From NCBI GenBank assembly GCA_900544445.1, contig UQVK01000083.1, positions 1 through 18,301 of the forward strand: a stretch of 18,301 nt of DNA, given 5' to 3'. The notes beneath the pieces are model-generated. The model was not told where the DNA came from. It was given only the letters and a program-made list of their open reading frames with translations, and did no database searches. Numbering within the stretch: the stretch's first letter is position 1; each line of letters starts with the position of its first letter. Shown piece after piece: positions 1 through 5,579 of the stretch. Source of the DNA: an uncultured Lachnospiraceae bacterium. GTDB lineage: Bacteria; Bacillota; Clostridia; Lachnospirales; Lachnospiraceae. The position numbers and the translations under genes are program-made.

Positions 1-778
1 GGCCCTGGATGAAAATATTTCCCACGGAAATGAAGCTCTGCTGCAGAATACTGGGGACGGCGATCCGGCTGATCCGTCCCAGCATGTTCCAGGAAAACAG
101 TTCCACCCGCCCTTCCGTCCGGATGGAGGCCAGCCGCTTCCGCAGCGCCAGAAGCGCCAGCACGCAGGCGATTCCCTGAGCGATAAAGGTGGCCCAGGCC
201 ACGCCCGCCACATCCCAGTGAAAAACCGCCACGAAGATCAGATCCAGCACAATGTTTCCCAGGGAGGAACCAATCAGGAAGTACAGAGGTGTCCTAGAAT
301 CTCCCATGGAATTAAAAATTCCCGTGGCTACATTATACAGGAAAAGAAAAACGAAGCCTCCGATATAGATCCGCAGATACAGATCGCCGTCTGCAAAAAT
401 ATTCTCCGGCGTATTGATGGCGGTCATCATCCAGCGGCTCCCCAGCAGTCCCGCAAACGTCAGCAGCACAGACAACACCGTGGAAGAAAGCAGCGTGGTG
501 TAGACTGCCGTTTTCATTTTTTCAAACCATTTTGCCCCAAAATACTGGGAGATGATGACCGAGCAGCCGATGTTGCTTCCCACCGCAATCGCCATGAAAA
601 TCATGGTGATCGGATAGGAGGCTCCGACCGCAGCCAGCGCATCCTCTCCCGCAAACTTTCCCGCTATCACGCTGTCCGCCATATTGTAGAGCTGCTGAAA
701 GATCACGCTCACAAACATGGGGATGGAAAATCTCCACAATACGCTCTGCGGTTCTCCCACTGTCAGATCTCTGTTCAT
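1..778 (-). CDS. MATE family multidrug/Na+ efflux transporter, N-terminal part (cut by window edge)
   Basis: Integral membrane antiporter of the MATE family, expected to expel cationic drugs or metabolites using a Na+ or H+ gradient. The minus-strand reading gives about 259 residues beginning MNRDLTVGEPQSVLWRF, followed by the family-typical stretch FQQLYNMADSVIAG and the downstream segment ISQYFGAKW. Several hydrophobic helices follow. The C-terminal half lies beyond base 1, so the gene is partial only because of the window. I chose the ATG at 778 because GGAG lies 7 bases upstream. An in-frame ATG at 856 would add 26 very basic residues but has no ribosome site. The gene diverges from the DUF1275 gene at 965. 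Family assignment is firm; substrate cannot be read from sequence. Confidence 0.9.
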   Translation of the reverse strand, partial: MNRDLTVGEPQSVLWRFSIPMFVSVIFQQLYNMADSVIAGKFAGEDALAAVGASYPITMIFMAIAVGSNIGCSVIISQYFGAKWFEKMKTAVYTTLLSSTVLSVLLTFAGLLGSRWMMTAINTPENIFADGDLYLRIYIGGFVFLFLYNVATGIFNSMGDSRTPLYFLIGSSLGNIVLDLIFVAVFHWDVAGVAWATFIAQGIACVLALLALRKRLASIRTEGRVELFSWNMLGRISRIAVPSILQQSFISVGNIFIQG

Positions 779-891
779 TTGTTTTCTCCGTTTCCGCATC
801 CGGAAGGCAGCCTTTTTTCCGTCTCCTTTTTCGATGCTTTCTTTTCTTTTGATCATATCAATTTGCTATCGCGGTCATGCCGATAAACGTT

Positions 892-920
892 TTTACATCC
901 CGCGACATGCCAAGTATAAT
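892..920 (+). promoter_or_regulatory. Promoter for the DUF1275 gene
   Basis: TTTACA (892-897), a 17-base spacer and a perfect TATAAT (915-920) form a near-consensus vegetative promoter. Transcription would start near 927 and give a short leader of about 38 bases before the ATG at 965. Confidence 0.75.
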
Positions 921-941
921 AGGTTCCGGCGCAAAAAACAA
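913..941 (-). promoter_or_regulatory. Candidate promoter for the MATE gene
   Basis: Read on the minus strand, TTGTTT (936-941) is followed after 17 bases by TATACT (913-918). The -10 box fits well and the -35 box is partial. It physically overlaps the plus-strand promoter at 892-920, so the two probably cannot fire at once. Confidence 0.5.
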
Positions 942-964
942 GACAGCCCTTAAGGAGAAAATCC

Positions 965-1708
965 ATGAAAACCTCTCTGCAGAAGCTTCTGTACATAAAA
1001 ACCGGCCGAAGGCCCAGGGGACAGATGTCGGAGGCGTTTCTGACCGCCGCCTTTCTGTCCCTGTCCGGCGGCCTGCAGGATGCCTATACCTATCTTTTCC
1101 GCGGCCGGGTCTTTGCCAACGCCCAGACCGGAAACATTGTCCTTCTCAGCACGAACCTGTGTGAGGGGAACGGAGCCGCGGCCCTCCGCTACCTGGTACC
1201 CCTGTTGTTCTTCGCGTTCGGAGTCGCTTTTGCCGAGTATATCCGCCGACGCTGCCGGCAGGCATCCCGCCACATGCACTGGCGGCAGTCCGTTCTGCTG
1301 ATCGAGATCCTTCTCCTGTTTCTGGTAGGCTTTTTCCCGGAGGAATGGAATATGTTCGCCAACGCCCTGGTTTCCTTTTCCTGCGCCATGCAGGTGCAGG
1401 CCTTCCGCAAGGTGGACGGATACGCCTTTGCCAGCACCATGTGTATCGGCAACCTGCGAAGCGGCGTGGAGGCCCTCTTCCTCTGTTTTCATGAAAAGAA
1501 CGGACAGACGTTCGGAAAAGCCGCGCATTACTTCGGCATCATTTTCTGCTTCGCGGCGGGTGCGGCGCTGAGCGGCCTGTGCCTTCCTCTTCTGGGAAGC
1601 CGTACCATCTGGCTCTCCTGCGCCCTGCTTCTGATCAGCTTCACTCTCATGTTCATCGAGTCCTCCGAAGCAGCCAGCGCACCGCCAGAGCCCCGTCCGC
1701 TTCCGTAA
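965..1708 (+). CDS. DUF1275 (YoaK-like) integral membrane protein
   Basis: A 247-residue polytopic membrane protein of the DUF1275/YoaK family, whose biochemical role is unknown. Family signatures are clear: SGGLQDAYTYLFRGRVFANAQTGN near residues 35-58, and a second block with CAMQVQAFRKVDGYAFASTM and CIGNLRSG near residues 140-170. About six hydrophobic helices are visible. The start is well supported: AAGGAG lies 7 bases upstream of the ATG, and a strong promoter sits just before it. Length is normal for the family. The last 56 bases overlap the 3' end of the convergent acetyltransferase gene, so the final Pro-rich residues (APPEPRPLP) are antisense to coding sequence. No partner gene suggests a specific transport substrate. 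Confidence 0.9.
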   Translation: MKTSLQKLLYIKTGRRPRGQMSEAFLTAAFLSLSGGLQDAYTYLFRGRVFANAQTGNIVLLSTNLCEGNGAAALRYLVPLLFFAFGVAFAEYIRRRCRQASRHMHWRQSVLLIEILLLFLVGFFPEEWNMFANALVSFSCAMQVQAFRKVDGYAFASTMCIGNLRSGVEALFLCFHEKNGQTFGKAAHYFGIIFCFAAGAALSGLCLPLLGSRTIWLSCALLLISFTLMFIESSEAASAPPEPRPLP

Positions 1709-2591
1709 TTTCTTTCTTCTGGAAGCCCAGCCGCGCAAGCACCGCCTCCGCCGCCCGGTTTCCCGGCCGTGTCAGCGCCTGTACCTCTGAAAAGTCCAGT
1801 TCCTCAAAGCCATATTTCAGAATGGCACGGCACGCCTCCAGGCAATAGCCCTTTTTCTGCTCCGTTTTCCGAATTGCAAAGCCCAGTTCCGGCGCCACAG
1901 CGTCCTCCCGCCAGAAAAATCCGGCTCTGCCTATACAGTCTCCGGCCCGCTCCGGACGGCCGCCCAAAGCCTCTTCTCCGTACTGTTTCGTGCAGCCTCC
2001 TTTTTCCCTTCTCTCCGGTTCTCTTTTTTCCAGCATCCACAGGCCAAAGCCGTACAGAGGATATACGGTACGGATATAGCTTATCAGCCGCTCCCGCTCC
2101 TCCTCTCTGTCCGCAGAAAGCCCTTCCATAAAAGCGGTCATGTCCGGATGGGCATAGATCTCATACAGACTGTCCAGATCCTCTTCCTTCTGTTCCCGCA
2201 CAATCAGCCGCTCTGTGCGCAGAATCTCCCAGGGCTTTCCCGACAGGCGTCGGCAGATACCCTCCAGTTCCTCCGCGCCGATCCCCTCCAGACTCTCCAC
2301 GGCATAGGGATATTCCCCCAGGGGAAGCGCTCTGCTCTTCTCCGTCAGATACAGAAGAATCCGGCAGCCATCGCCAGCCAGCCGCCGCACCGCCTCCGGG
2401 CAGTCCGTGATCCACATCTCCCCTTCTGCCGTCCCTGTTTTTCCCACTCCTGCCTCTTTCGCCTTTTCTCCCGACGCCCGTATCTCTTCCGCCTCTATTC
2501 CTTCCGCCCGGAGCCGCTCTGTCAGCAGCTTTGCCTGCTCCGTCGTTTCCTGGCTCTCTTCCACAATCAGAATATGGACTTTTTCCAGCAT
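1653..2591 (-). CDS. GNAT N-acetyltransferase (RimJ/RimL-like) with an extra N-terminal domain
   Basis: Predicted acetyl-CoA-dependent N-acetyltransferase of 312 residues. Residues about 122-312 are the GNAT domain: it begins WEILRTERLIVRE, has the acetyl-CoA loop region RKTEQKKGYCLEACRAILKY near 241-260, and ends with the usual RPGNRAAEAVLARLGF. Residues 1-120 form a separate alpha/beta module (HILIVEE, MWITDCPEAVRRL, CRILLYL, PYAVESLEGI) that resembles a reduced HAD-like or receiver-like fold. I have seen the same two-part layout in other Clostridia acetyltransferases, but the module's role is unknown. A charged insert sits at about 188-217. The start is uncertain: the ATG at 2591 has only a weak GAAG site, while ATGs at 2654 and 2666 lie inside the 30-bp repeat and have none. 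The acceptor substrate cannot be predicted. Confidence 0.8.
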   Translation of the reverse strand: MLEKVHILIVEESQETTEQAKLLTERLRAEGIEAEEIRASGEKAKEAGVGKTGTAEGEMWITDCPEAVRRLAGDGCRILLYLTEKSRALPLGEYPYAVESLEGIGAEELEGICRRLSGKPWEILRTERLIVREQKEEDLDSLYEIYAHPDMTAFMEGLSADREEERERLISYIRTVYPLYGFGLWMLEKREPERREKGGCTKQYGEEALGGRPERAGDCIGRAGFFWREDAVAPELGFAIRKTEQKKGYCLEACRAILKYGFEELDFSEVQALTRPGNRAAEAVLARLGFQKKEITEADGALAVRWLLRRTR

Positions 2592-2653
2592 TTTCTTCAA
2601 CTTCTCTTTACGTTTTCCTTTCTTTCCGATACAATAAATGACTGATAAGACCA

Positions 2654-2683
2654 TGCGCGCAATCATTATACCACGCGCGCAGG
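2654..2683. repeat. 30-bp direct repeat, copy 1
   Basis: TGCGCGCAATCATTATACC, then A, then CGCGCGCAGG. Copy 2 (2786-2815) is identical except that the A is a G. The copies start 132 bases apart and bracket a group of palindromes. On the minus strand this copy carries TATAAT. Confidence 0.85.
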
Positions 2684-2713
2684 GAAGAAAGCGACGCCGC
2701 AGGCGGCATTTTC

Positions 2714-2741
2714 TTCACAAGCCGTGGATTCCCGGTATAAT
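2714..2741 (+). promoter_or_regulatory. Candidate promoter for the prolyl isomerase gene
   Basis: TTCACA (2714-2719), a 16-base spacer and TATAAT (2736-2741). The -35 differs from consensus at one base. Transcripts would begin near 2748 and carry the hairpins at 2758-2796 in their leader. Confidence 0.55.
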
Positions 2742-2796
2742 CCCCGCGAAGCGGGGCGGCACGATATAATCGTGCCGGATTGCGCTGCGCGCAATC
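2726..2796. repeat. Array of consecutive small palindromes
   Basis: Four inverted repeats lie head to tail. GGATT/AATCC is at 2726-2743 with an 8-base loop and shares its last bases with the next stem. CCCCGC/GCGGGG is at 2742-2756 with a GAA loop. GGCACGAT/ATCGTGCC is at 2758-2776 with an ATA loop. GATTGCG/CGCAATC is at 2778-2796 with a 5-base loop. All arms are perfect. The array is flanked by the 30-bp direct repeats, which suggests a dispersed REP/MITE-like element or a structured leader. Confidence 0.75.
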
Positions 2797-2815
2797 ATTA
2801 TACCGCGCGCGCAGG
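2786..2815. repeat. 30-bp direct repeat, copy 2
   Basis: One mismatch to the copy at 2654-2683. Its first 11 bases also form the 3' arm of the GATTGCG/CGCAATC hairpin, so repeat and palindrome overlap. Confidence 0.85.
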
Positions 2816-2852
2816 CCGCAAAAATATGTACAAAGAAAGGAAGTTCTATATT

Positions 2853-3374
2853 ATGGCACAGAATCCCATTGTTACTATTACCATGGAAAACGGCGACGTG
2901 ATCAGGGCGGAGCTTTATCCCGAAACCGCTCCCATCACTGTCAATAATTTCATCAGCCTGATCAACCGTCATTTTTATGACGGCCTGATTTTTCACAGAG
3001 TCATCAACGGCTTCATGATCCAGGGCGGCGATCCGGAGGGAACCGGAATCGGCGGACCCGGATATTCCATCAAGGGAGAATTTGCCCAGAACGGCGTAAA
3101 GAATGATCTGAAGCACACGGAAGGCGTACTTTCCATGGCCCGCACCATGGCCCCCAACTCCGCCGGAAGCCAGTTCTTTATCATGCACAAGACCTCTCCC
3201 CATCTGGACGGCGCTTACGCGGCCTTCGGAAAGGTCATCGAGGGAATGGAAAATGTGAATAAAATCGCGGAAACCAGAACCGATTATTCCGACCGCCCGC
3301 TGGAAGAGCAGAGAATCAAAACCATGACGGTGGAGACATTCGGGGTTGATTATCCGGAACCGGAGAAGATGTAA
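2853..3374 (+). CDS. Cyclophilin-type peptidyl-prolyl cis-trans isomerase
   Basis: Cytoplasmic cyclophilin of 173 residues that catalyses cis-trans isomerisation of X-Pro peptide bonds during protein folding. The active-site blocks are intact: FHRVINGFMIQGGDP at 47-61 with catalytic Arg49, GSQFFI at 105-110, HLDG at 117-120 and AFGKV at 124-128. There is no signal peptide or membrane anchor, and the length fits small bacterial single-domain enzymes. The chosen ATG at 2853 has AAAGGAAG 9 bases upstream. The frame stays open back to 2724, but those 43 extra residues run through the palindrome array and have no ribosome site, so they are not taken as coding. The gene appears monocistronic, with its own promoter at 2714-2741. 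No clear intrinsic terminator follows the stop codon. Confidence 0.95.
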   Translation: MAQNPIVTITMENGDVIRAELYPETAPITVNNFISLINRHFYDGLIFHRVINGFMIQGGDPEGTGIGGPGYSIKGEFAQNGVKNDLKHTEGVLSMARTMAPNSAGSQFFIMHKTSPHLDGAYAAFGKVIEGMENVNKIAETRTDYSDRPLEEQRIKTMTVETFGVDYPEPEKM

Positions 3375-3581
3375 AACGGAATGCGGATGACGTTCATATA
3401 TTGTTCATATATCCTTTAAAAAAATTTCATCCACCTAACAAGCTTTTGTTACTTCTCCCGGTTATACTGTATTCATAAGTTGAAAGCACGGACTGCCGCG
3501 AGTCAGCCGAAGGGCATTTCTTCTTATGTGTATGCCGAGTGTGGAGATACACCAAAACTTTTAAATAGCTTTTTCATAATA

Positions 3582-3631
3582 ATGCCAGGTAAGGTAACTT
3601 ACCTGGCATCCTCCCTTTTATGGGGGCTTTT
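3582..3631 (+). terminator. Perfect 12-bp hairpin with second stem and T-run: terminator or attenuator
   Basis: ATGCCAGGTAAG (3582-3593), loop GTAA, CTTACCTGGCAT (3598-3609). It is followed at once by CCTCCC-TTTTAT-GGGGGC (3610-3627), which can pair using a G-U, and then TTTT. It may end a short RNA starting near 3470, or act as an operator because the long arm is DNA-symmetric. Confidence 0.45.
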
Positions 3632-3714
3632 GCAGACAATGGAGCATTTCGGCCTGATATCTTTCTTTTTCTACTGAAAGTTGAATTTTCCCAATAATTC
3701 TATTAACAGATTAT

Positions 3715-3742
3715 TTTTCAGTTTCTTCCATCATAATATAAT
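3715..3742 (+). promoter_or_regulatory. Candidate promoter for the methyltransferase-purC unit
   Basis: TTTTCA (3715-3720), a 16-base spacer and a perfect TATAAT (3737-3742). A strong ribosome site AGGGAGGG (3758-3765) lies 6 bases before the ATG at 3772. Confidence 0.6.
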
Positions 3743-3771
3743 GACTTTATAAGAAGAAGGGAGGGCATTTA

Positions 3772-4602
3772 ATGAGCACCGCCATCGGAAAAAATATTCA
3801 TACCCTGAGGAAAAAGCAAGGGCTTACCCAGGAACAGCTCGCTGAACTGGTAAATGTATCCTTTCAGGCTGTCTCAAAATGGGAAAATGGGAATTCCGTA
3901 CCTGATGTCTCGACACTGCCGGTTCTGGCAAATGTACTCCATTGCAGCATAGATTCCCTTCTGGGATATGCGGCCCAGCAGCGAAAAATTACCGATTATG
4001 AAGAACGTTATAAAACCGACGGCTACTACTGGGGCATACGCCCTTCCAATATGTGCTATGAAATCATGAAGCTCCGTCCGCCTGTCAAACCTCTTCGACT
4101 GCTTGATGTGGCCTGCGGAGAAGGAAAGGACGCCGTCTTTTTTGCACGGAACGGTTATCACGTAACGGCGTTTGATGCAGCATATTCCGGTCTTGAAAAG
4201 GCAAAACGGCTTGCCGATCAGAGTGGAGTCGAAGTGAATTTTTTTCAGGCTGATATGCTTGACTTCCGGCTGGAAGGCGAATTCGACATTATTTTCAGCT
4301 CCGGTTCTCTGCATTACGTGCCTCAAAAGCTCAGAAAAGAGATTCTGGAAAATTATCAGGCTCATACCGCCCCGGGCGGTCTTCATGCCCTGAATGTCTT
4401 TGTGCGTAAGCCATTTATGAAAAGCCCCTCTGATGAAAGGAAGGCCCGTTATAAATGGCTTTCCGGTGAGCTTTTTACCTACTACTCCGACTGGCTCATC
4501 GTCTCCTGTATGGAGAACATTTTCGACTGTATGAGCGGCGGCGTACCGCATAAACATTGTATGGATACAATGTATGCCATAAAACAGGACAATCCTCTGT
4601 AA
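3772..4602 (+). CDS. HTH-XRE regulator fused to a TehB-like SAM-dependent methyltransferase
   Basis: A 276-residue two-domain protein. Residues 8-62 are a Cro/CI-type helix-turn-helix (KNIHTLRKKQGLTQEQLAEL, then VSFQAVSKWENG). Residues about 78-275 are a class I methyltransferase: motif I LLDVACGEGKD at 110-120, the acidic end of strand 2 at Asp135 (VTAFDAAYSG), and Asp161 in QADMLDF. The C-terminal part (GELFTYYSDWLIVSCMEN) resembles TehB, which methylates tellurite and similar small molecules. An N-terminal DNA-binding domain on such an enzyme suggests that it controls its own operon in response to substrate or SAM; this is inference. It is followed after 19 bases by purC and probably cotranscribed. 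It is AT-richer than flanking genes, which may reflect transfer. The methyl acceptor is unknown. Confidence 0.85.
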   Translation: MSTAIGKNIHTLRKKQGLTQEQLAELVNVSFQAVSKWENGNSVPDVSTLPVLANVLHCSIDSLLGYAAQQRKITDYEERYKTDGYYWGIRPSNMCYEIMKLRPPVKPLRLLDVACGEGKDAVFFARNGYHVTAFDAAYSGLEKAKRLADQSGVEVNFFQADMLDFRLEGEFDIIFSSGSLHYVPQKLRKEILENYQAHTAPGGLHALNVFVRKPFMKSPSDERKARYKWLSGELFTYYSDWLIVSCMENIFDCMSGGVPHKHCMDTMYAIKQDNPL

Positions 4603-4621
4603 TCGAAAGAAGGGAGAATTC

Positions 4622-5482
4622 ATGAAAAAACTTATTTCCGGAAAAGTCAGAGACGTTTACGATGTTGGCGAAAACAAGCTGGTTATTGTCGCTACAGACA
4701 GAATATCCGCTTTTGATGTCATTCTCAATTCAACCGTTAGGGGAAAAGGAATCGCACTGAACCTCATCTCTCTGTATTGGTTTGACTATACGCGAAATAT
4801 CATCCCCAATCATATTATTTCTGACAGGCTTTCCGACATGCCTGCATACTTTTCTCAAAACCCCGGACAGTTTGACAATCGCACAGTTCTTGTTAAAAAA
4901 CTAAACATGCTTCCTTATGAGTTTATCGTACGCGGCTACATGTTTGGAAGCATGTGGAAGGAATATCAGGCTACAGGATCATTCTGCGGACAGATACCTG
5001 AAAAAACATATCGCCTTGCAGAAAAACTTGCTGCTCCTGTTGTAACTCCTTCTATCAAGAGCAGTACCGGACATGATGAATACATTTCTCTTGAACGGCT
5101 AAAAAAGGAGCTTGGCGACAGGGAAACAGACCGAATCTGCAACGTCAGTCTACAGCTTTATGAAGCCTGTTTGAAGCAGGCCGAAAAAAATGGTATTATC
5201 ATCGCCGATACAAAATTTGAGTTTGGATATGACTCAGATGGAATCCTCACTCTGGGAGATGAAATTTTCACACCGGATTCCAGCAGATTCTGGGCCCTGG
5301 AAGATTACCGGCAGGGCCTTTCACCCAAATCCTACGACAAGCAGTTTGTCCGTGACTGGCTGATGGAACACGGTCTGGACGGAGTCACACCCGCGCCAGA
5401 GCTTCCGGAAGAGATTTTGAATGCAACGATTGATATTTACCGGGAATGCTGCCAAAGAATAACGGGAAAAAATATTTTCTGA
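4622..5482 (+). CDS. purC: Phosphoribosylaminoimidazole-succinocarboxamide (SAICAR) synthase
   Basis: Cytosolic enzyme of de novo purine synthesis that joins CAIR and aspartate with ATP to form SAICAR. The 286-residue protein has the full family pattern: SGKVRDVYDVGENKLVIVATDRISAFDV at 6-33, FIVRGYMFGSMWKEYQ near 100, the nucleotide/substrate segment ADTKFEFG followed by GDEIFTPDSSRFW, and the C-terminal LSPKSYDKQFVRDWL. Key charged residues look intact. Its length of about 290 with a C-terminal extension is of the longer bacterial/fungal form rather than the roughly 240-residue form. The ATG follows AAGGGAG by 7 bases. It sits 19 bases behind the HTH-methyltransferase and apart from any other pur gene, which is unusual. 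Local GC is clearly lower than in the flanking ABC and transglutaminase genes. Confidence 0.96.
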   Translation: MKKLISGKVRDVYDVGENKLVIVATDRISAFDVILNSTVRGKGIALNLISLYWFDYTRNIIPNHIISDRLSDMPAYFSQNPGQFDNRTVLVKKLNMLPYEFIVRGYMFGSMWKEYQATGSFCGQIPEKTYRLAEKLAAPVVTPSIKSSTGHDEYISLERLKKELGDRETDRICNVSLQLYEACLKQAEKNGIIIADTKFEFGYDSDGILTLGDEIFTPDSSRFWALEDYRQGLSPKSYDKQFVRDWLMEHGLDGVTPAPELPEEILNATIDIYRECCQRITGKNIF

Positions 5483-5513
5483 CAGTAAAAAATATGTACA
5501 CTTGAATATAATC

Positions 5514-5561
5514 CGCCAGGCTTCCGGATGATTCTTTCACCATTTTCCAGACAGCCTGGCG
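5514..5561. terminator. Candidate bidirectional terminator between convergent purC and transglutaminase genes
   Basis: CGCCAGGCT (5514-5522) pairs perfectly with AGCCTGGCG (5553-5561) across a 30-base loop. It lies between two convergent stop codons. The T-runs on both sides are poor, so efficiency is doubtful. Confidence 0.45.
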
Positions 5562-5579
5562 TATTTTGCAACCAAATTT

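Larger units (their letters stand above)
3375..3771 (+). other. 397-bp AT-rich intergenic region with a possible structured RNA
   Basis: No convincing gene is present; a TTG-started 65-codon frame at 3480 has no ribosome site and no recognisable product. Direct repeats of TTCATATAT occur near 3393-3411. A GC-richer block at 3483-3565 contains short pairing segments (GACT/AGTC, GGCAT/ATGCC, GTGTA/TACAC), then the perfect hairpin at 3582-3609. I compared it by eye with common riboswitch classes (glycine, lysine, SAM, purine, ZTP, c-di-GMP) and matched none. The last 60 bases hold the promoter and ribosome site of the next gene. Confidence 0.5.

Noticed and set aside
2724..2852. In-frame N-terminal extension of the prolyl isomerase (43 residues)
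   Set aside because: It runs through the palindrome array, has no ribosome site and is not cyclophilin-like; AAAGGAAG supports the ATG at 2853.
3480..3677. 65-codon TTG-started frame before the methyltransferase
   Set aside because: No Shine-Dalgarno, crosses a perfect hairpin, and the product is unlike any family I know.
4622..4700. Idea that a ZTP or PRPP riboswitch controls purC
   Set aside because: Only 19 bases separate purC from the preceding gene, and the upstream region lacks the conserved ZTP and ykkC cores.
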